Shown: positions 55,002 to 63,783 of the stretch, in pieces | Layout: each line of letters opens with the position of its first letter | Position numbering within the stretch: the first letter of the stretch is position 1 | DNA from: Paracoccaceae bacterium | GTDB lineage: Bacteria; Pseudomonadota; Alphaproteobacteria; Rhodobacterales; Rhodobacteraceae | Reading direction: 5' to 3' | Assembly (NCBI GenBank): GCA_022843025.1 | Contig: JALHOL010000009.1 | Coordinates: 124,001 to 188,000, forward strand | DNA: 64,000 nucleotides | Made by a program: the position numbers and the translations under genes | The notes under the pieces: model-generated | Told to the model about the DNA's origin: nothing | The model's database searches: none | What the model saw: the letters and a program-made list of their open reading frames with translations, nothing else

Positions 55002-56957
55002 TCAGAACTCGGCCCAGGCGGCGTTTTGACGGACCGGATTTGCGCGCGGGCCATTGGCTGCTGCTGCGGCTGCGGCGGCCCAATCCACGACATTCGCCTC
55101 GATCATCGCGCCTGGCCTTTCGCTTGCACGTGGCGGCGCATCGTTGGAAATGGAGGCTGGCCTTTGCCGGGTTCGGAACCCTGCCAGCGCAAGGATCAGT
55201 TCTTCCGAACGCGACTTCAGCGCCGCAGCGGCGGCAGAGGTTTCCTCGGCCACGGCGCTGTTTTGTTGTGTGACGGTGTCAAGCTGATTGACGCCCGCAT
55301 TCACTTCGGCCAGGCCGCGCGCCTGTTCCGACGCCGCCATGGCGATATCGGCCACCAGACCTGCCGCATCATTCGCGCGCCCCAGAATTTCTGCCAGGCT
55401 TTCGCCCGTGCGGCGAACGAGGACGGACCCGTCTTCGACACCCTTGGTGCTGTCAGAGATCAGCGACTTGATTTCGCGCGCAGATTCCGAGGCGCGCTGG
55501 GCCAGAAGGCGCACTTCCGAGGCAACGACCGCAAAGCCCCGCCCGGCATCACCGGCGCGCGCGGCCTCGACCCCGGCATTCAGGGCAAGTAGATTGGTCT
55601 GAAAGGCGATGTCTTCGATCACGCCGATGATCCGGGTGATCTGTTCGGCACCCTTTTCGATCCCCTGCATGGCAGAGACCGCTTCTTTTACGATCTCTGC
55701 TCCGCGCTCGGCCCCCTTGCGATTGCCGAAGCTGGCCTCTTGCGCCATTCCCGCGCGCTCGGCGGTCGAGGCGACCGATTGTGTAAGCTCTGTCAAGGCG
55801 GCGGCGGATTGTTCGAGCGTAGCGGCCTGCGTTTCGGCGCGGGTTGAAAGTTCCCGGCTGGCATCGGTGATTTCCGCCGCGCTGTCGCGCACGCTGCGGG
55901 CGATGTTGTTGACCTGATCGATCACCACACCGAACCGGTCGGTGACAGCGTTGAAGCTTTCGCGCAGGGCATCATAGGCAGGCGGGAATGGATTGTCGGG
56001 CGTGCTGGGGATCGTGCTCATCAGGTCGCCATCGGCAAAGCGTGCCAACCCGCCCCGCAGGTCTGTGACGACGCGGGACAGATCCGCCTGTTGCTGGGCG
56101 CGTTCCTGTTCCAGAGCCGCAGCCGCCTCTGCCAGCCCGGCCCCTTTGACCAGTTCGTCGCGCAGCCCGATGCAGGCGCCAGCGAGCGCGCTGATTTCGT
56201 CATTCGTGGACGGTGGGGTGATCACCACATCATAGTCACGCTGTTCCAGCCGGTTGACGATGTCGACCATGCCACGCACAGGCGCGAGGGCGCGATTGAT
56301 CATGAATCGGCTGGCAAAGTAGGCCGCGAACAGAAGGCCGATCGTCGGCAGGCCAAGCTTGGTCAGGTAGCCGACGAGAATGTCATCGATCGCGGCGACC
56401 GAAACCCCGGCAAACACCGCCCCGCTCACCTGACCCGTGCTGTTGAAGACGGGCTCATACCGGGCAATATAGGGGAGGGTGAGGATATCTGTGCTGCCCT
56501 CATAAACCTGACCGGCAAGCAGGGCCTTGTAAGCGGGCCCTTCCGCATCAAGCATCGTCCCCACGGCGCGCGTGCCGTCGCCCGAACGGATGCTGGTCAT
56601 GACGCGCTTGAACTGCTGCGATTCCGGGATGAAGTGAAAATAGGTGACGTGCACACCCAGCGTGTTCAGCACACGGTCCACCATCCACGGCTCGATTTTC
56701 ACATCTCCTGCGGTTCGCTCCAGACTGGTGATCGCGTCGGCGCGCGTTGGACCCGACAGAAAACCCTGTGCGGAACTGGTCAGATCCGCGGTAAAACCGG
56801 TCAGGCCGAATTCCACCCTGTCTTGCGCCAGATGCCGCATCTCTTCGCGCTCCATCAAAAGGGCGAGGACCGAAATCAGGATCGCAAGAACAGACAGGAA
56901 GGTGACAAGAATGGTCACCAGCCTTGATTTGAGCGACATGCTAGCAAAAAAATCCAT
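55002..56957 (-). CDS. Methyl-accepting chemotaxis protein
   Basis: This 651-residue transmembrane chemoreceptor has a first helix at about residues 13-35 ([21 protein letters not shown]), a Cache-like periplasmic sensor domain, and a second helix near 205-222 ([16 protein letters not shown]). HAMP regions follow ([20 protein letters not shown] and [13 protein letters not shown]). The cytoplasmic tip is intact: [25 protein letters not shown]. The C terminus ends NAAWAEF after an alanine-rich linker, similar to the CheR/CheB tether (WxxF). GGAGGTAAACC precedes ATG 56957. It is the last gene of the leftward cheBD unit. Confidence 0.93.
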   Translation of the reverse strand: MDFFASMSLKSRLVTILVTFLSVLAILISVLALLMEREEMRHLAQDRVEFGLTGFTADLTSSAQGFLSGPTRADAITSLERTAGDVKIEPWMVDRVLNTLGVHVTYFHFIPESQQFKRVMTSIRSGDGTRAVGTMLDAEGPAYKALLAGQVYEGSTDILTLPYIARYEPVFNSTGQVSGAVFAGVSVAAIDDILVGYLTKLGLPTIGLLFAAYFASRFMINRALAPVRGMVDIVNRLEQRDYDVVITPPSTNDEISALAGACIGLRDELVKGAGLAEAAAALEQERAQQQADLSRVVTDLRGGLARFADGDLMSTIPSTPDNPFPPAYDALRESFNAVTDRFGVVIDQVNNIARSVRDSAAEITDASRELSTRAETQAATLEQSAAALTELTQSVASTAERAGMAQEASFGNRKGAERGAEIVKEAVSAMQGIEKGAEQITRIIGVIEDIAFQTNLLALNAGVEAARAGDAGRGFAVVASEVRLLAQRASESAREIKSLISDSTKGVEDGSVLVRRTGESLAEILGRANDAAGLVADIAMAASEQARGLAEVNAGVNQLDTVTQQNSAVAEETSAAAAALKSRSEELILALAGFRTRQRPASISNDAPPRASERPGAMIEANVVDWAAAAAAAANGPRANPVRQNAAWAEF

Positions 56958-56995
56958 GGTTTACCTCCAGGATCGGGCTTCGGATTGCCCGGTGT

Positions 56996-57514
56996 TCAGA
57001 ACAGTTCGATAGAGCCACTGCCCGTGGGCGATGGCGGTTGGCTGATGGCGATATCGCGGGTGTCGACGAGAAGCAGTTGCTGTGCCCTGCCCGTTGCCGG
57101 CCAGAAGCGGACGCGCCGCGCCTGCGTGCCGCCCAAGCTGTGGGCGGAAACGCTGATCCCTTCGCCGCGGAGGAATGCCAGCGCCGCCTCGCCGTTGCGG
57201 TGGCCGATATCCGGTAACCCCTTGATCATACGGGCGCCGCCGAACAGTTTGGCGACCATCCGGTCGCGCCGACCACCCATCTTGAGCAGGCTGTTGACCA
57301 GTTGTTCCATCGCCGCCGAGGCGTAGCGGATATCGCGCGTGTCCGGCCCATCGGGCAGAAGAAAGTGGTTCATGCCACCAATCTGGCGGACAGGGTCGTG
57401 CAGACAGGCCGCGACACAGGAGCCGAGAACGGTTGTCAGCACCAGATCGGGCTGATCTGAAATGCCGTGCTCCCCCTGGATGACGTGAATGGTTTGCGTC
57501 GCCGGTGCCGTCAT
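56996..57514 (-). CDS. cheD: Chemoreceptor glutamine deamidase CheD
   Basis: This 172-residue protein deamidates receptor glutamines and may interact with CheY/CheC. The catalytic Cys33 lies in TVLGSCVAACLHD and His50 in IGGMNHFLLP. It continues with FGGARMIKGLPDIGHRNGEAALAFL, conserved in CheD. ATG 57514 overlaps the cheB stop as ATGA. The longer open frame back to 58030 is a shadow of cheB. It lies between cheB and the chemoreceptor gene. Confidence 0.93.
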   Translation of the reverse strand: MTAPATQTIHVIQGEHGISDQPDLVLTTVLGSCVAACLHDPVRQIGGMNHFLLPDGPDTRDIRYASAAMEQLVNSLLKMGGRRDRMVAKLFGGARMIKGLPDIGHRNGEAALAFLRGEGISVSAHSLGGTQARRVRFWPATGRAQQLLLVDTRDIAISQPPSPTGSGSIELF

Positions 57515-58533
57515 GTTGCGCGACCCCGTGATGAAGTGAGGCTGGCCTGGCCGTGACCGGCCAACAGGGCGGGACCGATCCGGTCGATGGGCAGCACGGT
57601 GGCGGCTGCCCCGGCGGCAACCGCCGCGCCAGGCATCCCCCAGACGATGCTGGTGGCACGATCCTGCGCGATTGTGTGCGCCCCGACCCGCCGAAGCGCG
57701 CCCAGGCCGCTGGCACCATCTGCGCCCATCCCCGTGAGCAACGCGGCGGAAACACGGTCCCCCCAGGGGAGGGCGGATTCGAACAGCGGGTTTACGGCAG
57801 GCCTGTGGCCCTGATGCGGGCCGTCTGCCACAAGCGTACAGCGCGGCACGCCCGGCCCCGAGACGGTGAGGTGCCGTTCGGCATCGGCGGCAAAATAGAT
57901 GGTGCCACGATGCAGCGGCAGGGAATGGGTTGCCGCAACGACACGCGGCCTGCACCGCATGTTCAGCCGATGGACAAGGCCGGGAACGAACCCATCCCGG
58001 ATATGCTGCACGACCAGCGTCGGCGGGCAATCTGCGGGAAAGGCCATCAGGACGGTTTCAATCGCCGCGATGCCGCCGGTTGAGGCCCCGATCAGCACAA
58101 GGTCCGGCAAGGGCGAATCGTCCCCCTTCGGGGATGGTGATGCCTGCCTTTCGGTGTTGCGGGCAAGCAGATCATCGATCCGGTCATTTGGGCACATAAC
58201 GACCGTCCGAAGACGATCACGAAGGGGGGTGCGAACCGGGCTTGTTCCCTGTTCCGCATAGAGAAAAACCGCCGTGCCGAGCATATCGGCAAGGCGAATG
58301 ACCCCTTCCATTTCCGGTTCGATCAGGAAATCGGCCGACATGGCCAGCACGTCGGGGACCGCTTCCTCGGCCGTTGGATAGATTTCGTTGAGCGAGGCTG
58401 CCTCGATCACGTCATGGCGCAGCGGCCCCCGCACAAGATGCCGTCGGCGGGCGGTTTGCGGATCGGCCACCAGAACGACCGGCCGCGGGCGGTTGTTCCT
58501 GCCTACGCCATGGAGAGGGGTGTGATCTGACAT
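57511..58533 (-). CDS. cheB: Chemotaxis methylesterase CheB with degenerate receiver
   Basis: This 340-residue protein demethylates and deamidates chemoreceptors. The catalytic domain is intact: Ser151 (GASTGG), His177 (VVQHI) and Asp272 (GMGADGA). The N-terminal region (residues about 16-125) has the size of a receiver domain, but VLVADPQTAR carries only one of the two early acidic residues and the segment DVLAMSADFLIEPEMEG has no normal phosphoacceptor with the DxxMPxMDG pattern. So control by CheA phosphorylation may be lost. ATG 58533 is preceded by AGGGA. First gene of the leftward unit. Confidence 0.9.
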   Translation of the reverse strand: MSDHTPLHGVGRNNRPRPVVLVADPQTARRRHLVRGPLRHDVIEAASLNEIYPTAEEAVPDVLAMSADFLIEPEMEGVIRLADMLGTAVFLYAEQGTSPVRTPLRDRLRTVVMCPNDRIDDLLARNTERQASPSPKGDDSPLPDLVLIGASTGGIAAIETVLMAFPADCPPTLVVQHIRDGFVPGLVHRLNMRCRPRVVAATHSLPLHRGTIYFAADAERHLTVSGPGVPRCTLVADGPHQGHRPAVNPLFESALPWGDRVSAALLTGMGADGASGLGALRRVGAHTIAQDRATSIVWGMPGAAVAAGAAATVLPIDRIGPALLAGHGQASLTSSRGRAT

Positions 58534-58754
58534 GCGTGTCCCTGTTCGCTGACAGGGCAAACGTTGCATGAGGCCGTAAAGGAAGTGTTTCTTGCCTCAG
58601 GAACCTATCGATCGAATTTTCTGCGTTCCGGCGGAGTTGGCAACCAACCCTTAATCACCTGCGGGCAAATCTTGATCTGACAGGCGGCAGTTCCTGCCTT
58701 GGCGGGGCTCTTGCGGCCGTGCCGGTCTGAAACTTCGCGTTGAGGGGATTGCAT
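58534..58754. promoter_or_regulatory. Divergent chemotaxis promoter region
   Basis: The gap between cheB and the STAS gene is 221 bases and contains no supportable gene. Promoters for both arms must lie here; I cannot assign sigma-factor boxes confidently. Confidence 0.45.
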
Positions 58755-59063
58755 ATGACGCAGCATTTCATCCTGCCCGATCGACTGGACAGCTCGGCCG
58801 CGCCGGGGCTGGTGACGGCCCTGCTGGACCGGATCGGCAAGCCGCTGATTCTGGATGCCGGGCAGGTTGAGGTGATCGGCGCGCTGGCCCTTGAGGTGAT
58901 CATCGCGGGCGGGCGGCAATGGGAGGCGGATGGCCAAAGCCTGACGATTTCCCAGCCCTCGGCGCGGTTTTCAGCGGCCTGCCAGACGCTTGGCCTGCCT
59001 TGTGATGCACCTTGGCGCAGCGCGGCGCGCCCGGTTCCAACGGAAAGGACAGGAAAGAAATGA
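58755..59063 (+). CDS. STAS-domain protein of the chemotaxis operon
   Basis: This 102-residue protein shows the STAS fold: FILPDRLDSSAAPGLVTALL, then LILDAGQVEVIGALALEVIIAGGRQW, and LTISQPSARFSAACQTLGL. The position where many anti-sigma antagonists have Ser or Thr is occupied by EVIGALALEV, so it may not be phosphorylated. It begins at ATG 58755 with GAGGGGATT upstream; TTG 58740 is possible. It overlaps cheY by four bases. STAS-like proteins start several alphaproteobacterial chemotaxis operons, with unknown purpose. Confidence 0.78.
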   Translation: MTQHFILPDRLDSSAAPGLVTALLDRIGKPLILDAGQVEVIGALALEVIIAGGRQWEADGQSLTISQPSARFSAACQTLGLPCDAPWRSAARPVPTERTGKK

Positions 59064-59428
59064 CGATCCGGATCCTTGCCATCGATGACAGCCCAACGAT
59101 GCGCGGCCTTGTCGCCGCCGCGCTGGAGCCCAGCGGGTTTGAGCTTCACCTAGCCGAAGACGGGATGAAGGGTCTGGATATCCTGTCCAAGGCCGACCCC
59201 CATCTGGTGATCACCGATATCAACATGCCGCGCCTTGATGGGTTCGGGGTGATCGAAGGGGTTCGGTCCAGCGCGGCCTATGCCAGTGTGCCGATCCTCG
59301 TGCTCACGACGGAAAGCGGCAATGACCTGAAGGATCGCGCGCGTCGGGCCGGAGCAACCGGGTGGATCGTCAAACCCTTTGATGACAGCCGCCTGATTCA
59401 GACGATCAACCGTGTGCTGGGGCTGTGA
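59060..59428 (+). CDS. cheY: Chemotaxis response regulator CheY
   Basis: This 122-residue single-domain receiver has Asp9/Asp10 (AIDDSPTMRG), phosphoacceptor Asp53 (VITDINMPRLDG), Thr in VLTTESGND and Lys in WIVKPFDDS. It receives phosphate from CheA and binds the flagellar motor or serves as a phosphate sink. AGGAAAG precedes the ATG at 59060, which overlaps the STAS stop. It precedes cheA with a GTGA overlap. Confidence 0.94.
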   Translation: MTIRILAIDDSPTMRGLVAAALEPSGFELHLAEDGMKGLDILSKADPHLVITDINMPRLDGFGVIEGVRSSAAYASVPILVLTTESGNDLKDRARRAGATGWIVKPFDDSRLIQTINRVLGL

Positions 59429-61521
59429 CGATGACAAGCATCGATGCCTTGCGACCCGCCTTTTTTGAAGAATGTGAAGATCTGCTCCTGCGGATGGGCG
59501 AAGGCCTTGGCCGCATCCCCGAAGCGGTGCAGCGCAATGAGTTGGAGACGATCCACGATGTTTTTCGCGCCGTGCATTCCATCAAGGGCGGCGCGGGCGC
59601 CTTTGGGCTGACATCGCTTGTCGGCTTCGCGCATGCCTTCGAGACGGTGCTGGATCTGATGCGCAGCGGTGCGCTCCATCCGGATGCGGCCGCAATGCAT
59701 ACCCTATTGCGGGCCTCGGATGTTCTGGGTGACCTTGTTGCTGCAGCACGCGACGGCACGGCAGAGCCTGCGCAGATGGGGCAACTGCTGGTCGAGCTTG
59801 ATCTTTTGGCCGAAGGAAGCCCCGCGCAAGAGGATGAGGAGGCGGCCTTTGCCTTCGTGCCGATGCAGATCGAAATTCTGCCCCTTGGCGATGCCGAAGC
59901 GGCGCAAGGCCCGGACTGCGGCGGATTTGCCATCAGCTTTGAGCCGAGTGTCGCGCTTTACGCGGCCGGGCATGAGCCATTGGCGCTTTTTCGGGCGATC
60001 GCCGAACTGGGCGATACAGAGGTGGTGGCGGATACCTCGGGCGTCGCCCCCTTGGCACGTCTTGATCTGTCAGATCCGCAGTTGTTCTGGCATCTGAATG
60101 TCAAAACCGCCGCGCCGGAAGACGAGGTCATGTCGGTCTTCGCTTTTGTGGGTGACATGGCCCGGATCGCAATCCAGCCACACACTGCAGGCACCACCCA
60201 GCCAGAGCCTGATCTTCCTGCCGCAGCGCCGCCGCCAGAGAATCCGGCCCTCGCGCCAACGCTTGCCAAGTCAGGCGCCGAAGGCTTGCGCGCTGTTGCC
60301 AAAGCCCCGGCGGCGCTTCCTGTCATGACAACGATCCGCGTCAACCTGGACCGCGTTGATCGGCTGATCAACCAGATCGGCGAACTGGTCATCATGGAAG
60401 CCATGCTGTCGCAGGCCATTTCGACCGCAGGCCTGCGCGATGATGGCGATATCTCCAGCAGCCTTGAGGGGATTAAACAGCTGGCGGCCAAGATCCAGGA
60501 AAGCGTGATGGCGATTCGGGCCCAGCCGCTCAAATCGGTATTTCAGCGTCTGGAAAGGATTACGCGGGAAGCGGCGGATGCAACGCACAAACAGGTGCGG
60601 CTGGAAACGGTGGGCGAAGCGACAGAGGTCGACAAGACTGTCATCGAACGGCTTGTCGATCCCTTGACCCACATGATCCGCAATTCGGTGGATCACGGCA
60701 TCGAAACCACCGAACTGCGCCTTGCGGCGGGGAAGCCGGCAGAAGGCACCATAACCCTTTCGGCGGCCCACCGCTCGGGCCGGGTGATCATCGAAGTGGT
60801 CGATGACGGTGCGGGCATCAACCGCCCCAGGGTGCGGGAAGTGGCCGAAGAAAAGGGGCTGATCCCGCCCGGAGCACAGCTTTCCCCGGCCGATATCGAC
60901 AATCTTCTGTTTCTTCCAGGCTTCTCGTCCAAGGAGGAGGTTTCGGCGCTGTCCGGCCGTGGCGTCGGGCTGGATGTGGTACGGCGCGAGATACAGTCGC
61001 TGGGCGGGCGCGTATCGATCCAGTCCACCCCAGGGCAGGGGACCAGTTTCACCATCGCCCTGCCGCTGACCCTCGCCGTGTTGGAGGGTATGCTGATCGG
61101 TGTTGGCGGTGAGACGATGATCCTGCCGATTTCTTCGATCATCGAAACCCTCAGACCAAACGAATCCGAGATCCATCGCCTTGGGCGGAGCGGCCGACTG
61201 ATCGCAAAACGCGGCGAAATGATTCCGATCATAGACCTTGCCCAAAGCTTTGGCTTTGCATCGACAGAAGACGATCAGCGCAGGGTTCTGATCCTTGTCG
61301 AATGCGATTCCGGGCGGCGCGCTGCGCTGGCTGCAGACCGGATATTCGATCAGCGGCAGGTCGTCATCAAAAGCCTGGAAGACAATTACGGAACCGTTCC
61401 CGGCATTTCGGCAGCCACCATCCTTGGCGACGGCAGGATCGCCCTGATCGTGGACCCCGAAGAAATCGTTCAGCGCGCCATCGTTGAAGCCCCGTCCCTG
61501 CCCTTTGCAGCCAATGGATAG
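59425..61521 (+). CDS. cheA: Chemotaxis histidine kinase CheA
   Basis: This 698-residue kinase starts with an Hpt domain (phosphorylated His51 in FRAVHSIKGGAGAFGL). A variable linker region up to about residue 290 may contain a reduced P2 domain. The dimerisation helices include TTIRVNLDRVDRLINQIGELVIMEAML. The ATPase domain has N-box LTHMIRNSVDHGIE, G1 DDGAGINR and G2 GRGVGLDVVRREI. The C-terminal CheW-like P5 domain includes ETMILPISSIIETLRP. GTG 59425 overlaps cheY; ATG 59431 is an alternative. It receives receptor signals via CheW. Confidence 0.96.
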   Translation: MTMTSIDALRPAFFEECEDLLLRMGEGLGRIPEAVQRNELETIHDVFRAVHSIKGGAGAFGLTSLVGFAHAFETVLDLMRSGALHPDAAAMHTLLRASDVLGDLVAAARDGTAEPAQMGQLLVELDLLAEGSPAQEDEEAAFAFVPMQIEILPLGDAEAAQGPDCGGFAISFEPSVALYAAGHEPLALFRAIAELGDTEVVADTSGVAPLARLDLSDPQLFWHLNVKTAAPEDEVMSVFAFVGDMARIAIQPHTAGTTQPEPDLPAAAPPPENPALAPTLAKSGAEGLRAVAKAPAALPVMTTIRVNLDRVDRLINQIGELVIMEAMLSQAISTAGLRDDGDISSSLEGIKQLAAKIQESVMAIRAQPLKSVFQRLERITREAADATHKQVRLETVGEATEVDKTVIERLVDPLTHMIRNSVDHGIETTELRLAAGKPAEGTITLSAAHRSGRVIIEVVDDGAGINRPRVREVAEEKGLIPPGAQLSPADIDNLLFLPGFSSKEEVSALSGRGVGLDVVRREIQSLGGRVSIQSTPGQGTSFTIALPLTLAVLEGMLIGVGGETMILPISSIIETLRPNESEIHRLGRSGRLIAKRGEMIPIIDLAQSFGFASTEDDQRRVLILVECDSGRRAALAADRIFDQRQVVIKSLEDNYGTVPGISAATILGDGRIALIVDPEEIVQRAIVEAPSLPFAANG

Positions 61522-61527
61522 ACCATC

Positions 61528-61998
61528 ATGCACCAGATGATTCTTCAAAACGCAGCCGATCAAAGCGACTTTGTCTGCTTCCGGATCGGAGAACAGGATT
61601 ACTGCATCGACATCGAAGTGGTCCGCGAAATCCGGGGTTGGACCCCGGCAACGGTCCTGCCTCATGCGCCCGGTTTTGTCACCGGAGTGATCAATCTGCG
61701 CGGGTCAGTCGTGGCTGTTGTTGATCTGGCCGCGCGGCTGGCCATCGGCAAAACCGATCCGACCCCGCGCCATGTCGTCATCATCGTGGCCTTCGGCAAC
61801 CAGACGGTTGGTCTGCTTGCGGATGTCGTGTCCGACATCATGGGGATCGACGAGGCCGCGATGAAACCGGTGCCCGACGTCGCGTCTGATGGTGCGGGTG
61901 TTTTCATTACCAAAGTGATCACGCTTGAGGACGGGCGAATGCTGCGCAAGCTGGACCTTGCCGCGGTTCTTCCGGGCAAAGACCAAGAGGCCGCGTGA
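61528..61998 (+). CDS. cheW: Chemotaxis coupling protein CheW
   Basis: This 156-residue adaptor links receptors to CheA. It has the CheW pattern FVCFRIGEQDYCIDIEVVREIRG, then APGFVTGVINLRGSVVAVVDLAARL, and GLLADVVSDIMGI. Its length is typical. It begins six bases after cheA and overlaps cheR by four bases. Confidence 0.95.
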   Translation: MHQMILQNAADQSDFVCFRIGEQDYCIDIEVVREIRGWTPATVLPHAPGFVTGVINLRGSVVAVVDLAARLAIGKTDPTPRHVVIIVAFGNQTVGLLADVVSDIMGIDEAAMKPVPDVASDGAGVFITKVITLEDGRMLRKLDLAAVLPGKDQEAA

Positions 61999-62951
61999 TG
62001 GTGATGGCAACAGGCCATGTTTACCGGGAGGACGGGTGTTTGACCGATTCCGCTCTGGATCGGGGCGGTGCGCTCTCTGCCGTTCTGTCCGATGCCGATT
62101 TCGTTGCAGTAACAGGGCTTATACACCGCGAAACGGGAATTCTGATCACGCCTGCCAAGAAAAGCATGCTGGTATCGCGGCTGTCTCGCCGATTGCGGAG
62201 CCTGGGCCTGACATGTTTTTCGGATTACGTGGCGCTGCTTCACGGCCCGGCGGGTGAAACCGAACGCGGCGCCCTTGTGTCGGCCGTGACCACCAACGTG
62301 ACCGGCTTTTTCCGAGAGCCCCATCATTTCAAGGTGTTGGGTGAAATCGGCCAGGCGCTTGTTGCGCGGGCGCGGTCGGGTGGGCGGGTGCGGCTGTGGT
62401 CCGCGGGCTGTTCGACCGGACAGGAAGCGTTCAGTATCGCTGCTACGCTGCTGTCGATTGCGCCCGATATCGCGCGCCATGACCTGCGGATTCTCGCCAC
62501 GGATATCGATCCTTCAGTGATCGAAACCGCCCGGGCGGGCGTCTTTGATCGAAAAACCCTTGGCGATATGCCACCCGAACAGATCCGGCGCCACCTGAGG
62601 GATGGGCCTGCGCCCGGTCAGGTGGTCATCTCCGACAGTTTGCAGGACCTGATCCGGTTCGAAGAATTGAACCTGCTGCAACCCTGGCCGTTTCAGGGGC
62701 ATTTCGATGTGATCTTCTGCCGCAACGTCGTGATCTATTTCGATGTCGAAACCCGCCTCACCCTGTGGACGCGCTTTGCCGCCCGGATGCCGGAAGGCGG
62801 TTCGCTTTTCATCGGTCATTCCGAACGGATGGATCCCCGGCTGGACCCATTGTTCGCCCCGTCTGGCGTCACCCAGTACCGCCGCACGGCCCTTCGGGTT
62901 GCTGAAGGGGCCGGTGTCGGGGACCCGAAACCTGTCGCAGGAAAGGTATAG
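61995..62951 (+). CDS. cheR: Chemotaxis methyltransferase CheR
   Basis: This protein of about 318 residues methylates receptor glutamates with SAM. The N-terminal helical domain has LIHRETGILITPAKKSMLVSRL. The SAM domain has VTGFFREPHHF, LWSAGCSTGQEAFSIA, ILATDIDPSVIETA and FDVIFCRNVVIYFD. Starts GTG 61995, ATG 61998 and ATG 62004 lie close together. It works against CheB to adapt receptors; the receptor's C-terminal AWAEF could serve as tether. It ends two bases before the second cheY. Confidence 0.95.
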   Translation: MMVMATGHVYREDGCLTDSALDRGGALSAVLSDADFVAVTGLIHRETGILITPAKKSMLVSRLSRRLRSLGLTCFSDYVALLHGPAGETERGALVSAVTTNVTGFFREPHHFKVLGEIGQALVARARSGGRVRLWSAGCSTGQEAFSIAATLLSIAPDIARHDLRILATDIDPSVIETARAGVFDRKTLGDMPPEQIRRHLRDGPAPGQVVISDSLQDLIRFEELNLLQPWPFQGHFDVIFCRNVVIYFDVETRLTLWTRFAARMPEGGSLFIGHSERMDPRLDPLFAPSGVTQYRRTALRVAEGAGVGDPKPVAGKV

Positions 62952-62953
62952 AG

Positions 62954-63340
62954 ATGTCGCTCAGGTTTTCGCTGACGATGATGGTTGTCGATGACATGAC
63001 GGTGAGCCGGGGTCTGGTGGAACAGGCGCTGGACGAGATTGGAATTCAGAAGGTGCAATATGAAAACAACGGTGAAGCGGCCCTGAAAAAACTGGCCAGC
63101 AACCCTGTGCATCTTGTTCTGTCTGATTTCAACATGCCGGGTATGGATGGGCTTTCCTTGCTGGAAGCGCTTCGGATGAACCGCTCCACGCAGCGGATCG
63201 GGTTCATTCTGATGACCGGTCGCGCCAGCAAGGAGATGATCACCCGTGGCCATTCTCTGGGCATGAACAATTTCATCAGCAAACCCTTCACGACGCTGAG
63301 CCTGAAGGTCTGCATTGAGAAAGTGGTCGGAACACTATGA
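62954..63340 (+). CDS. cheY: Second CheY-like response regulator
   Basis: This 128-residue receiver has Asp13/Asp14 (MVVDDMTVSRG), phosphoacceptor Asp58 (VLSDFNMPGMDG), Thr in LMTGRASK and Lys in FISKPF. It probably competes for CheA phosphate or regulates a separate output. It lies directly after cheR and overlaps the next gene as ATGA. Confidence 0.92.
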   Translation: MSLRFSLTMMVVDDMTVSRGLVEQALDEIGIQKVQYENNGEAALKKLASNPVHLVLSDFNMPGMDGLSLLEALRMNRSTQRIGFILMTGRASKEMITRGHSLGMNNFISKPFTTLSLKVCIEKVVGTL

Positions 63341-63783
63341 TCTTTGAAGGGCTCGAAGCCGAGGCTGCGGCTCCGGCCGCGGCGCCATCTGAAATCGTTG
63401 CGCGGGATCTGCTGGCCGCCTGCTCATCCGAGATCCGGCGTCAGGCGGGGGCGATGGCATCGCTGGATGCGTCGCTTGGTGCCATGTTGGACATCTGGCG
63501 CAGGTCATCCGACCCGGCGGAAACGAAAACGCTGATGACACCGGCACTTTTGGCCGAACTGCAACGCGCCGATCAGTTACGCCAAGAGATGGAAGGAATA
63601 GCCAGGACGTTGGAGCTGTTGGTCGCGGCCGGGTCACTGATCCTTCCGATCCGGTCCGAGACTGTGCGCGCCTGCACGCCGTTGGGGGATTTGCAAGGCA
63701 GGCTCCTTTGTGGACCCGGGCGCATGGGCGGGCTGGAAGGCGAGGCAGTTCCTGATCTGCTTCTGGGTGATGTGGCGCAGTAG
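63337..63783 (+). CDS. Uncharacterised small protein of the chemotaxis operon
   Basis: I do not recognise this 148-residue protein. The middle (residues about 20-100) is predicted helical with DLLAACSSEIRRQAGAMASLDASLG and LLAELQRADQLRQEMEGIARTLELLVAAG, which could form a helical hairpin similar in style to small phosphatases or receptor adaptors. The C terminus has a glycine-rich RLLCGPGRMGGLEGEAVPDLLLGD. Its ATGA overlap with cheY suggests that it acts on that regulator or on CheA. No signal peptide or membrane helix is seen. Confidence 0.72.
   Translation: MIFEGLEAEAAAPAAAPSEIVARDLLAACSSEIRRQAGAMASLDASLGAMLDIWRRSSDPAETKTLMTPALLAELQRADQLRQEMEGIARTLELLVAAGSLILPIRSETVRACTPLGDLQGRLLCGPGRMGGLEGEAVPDLLLGDVAQ

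Noticed and set aside
56996-58030. A longer CheD start
   Set aside because: The extension overlaps cheB in another frame and is Arg/Pro-rich; CheD homology begins at 57514.
60271-61665. A 464-codon open frame antisense to cheA
   Set aside because: No family features; it lies entirely across the CheA kinase core.
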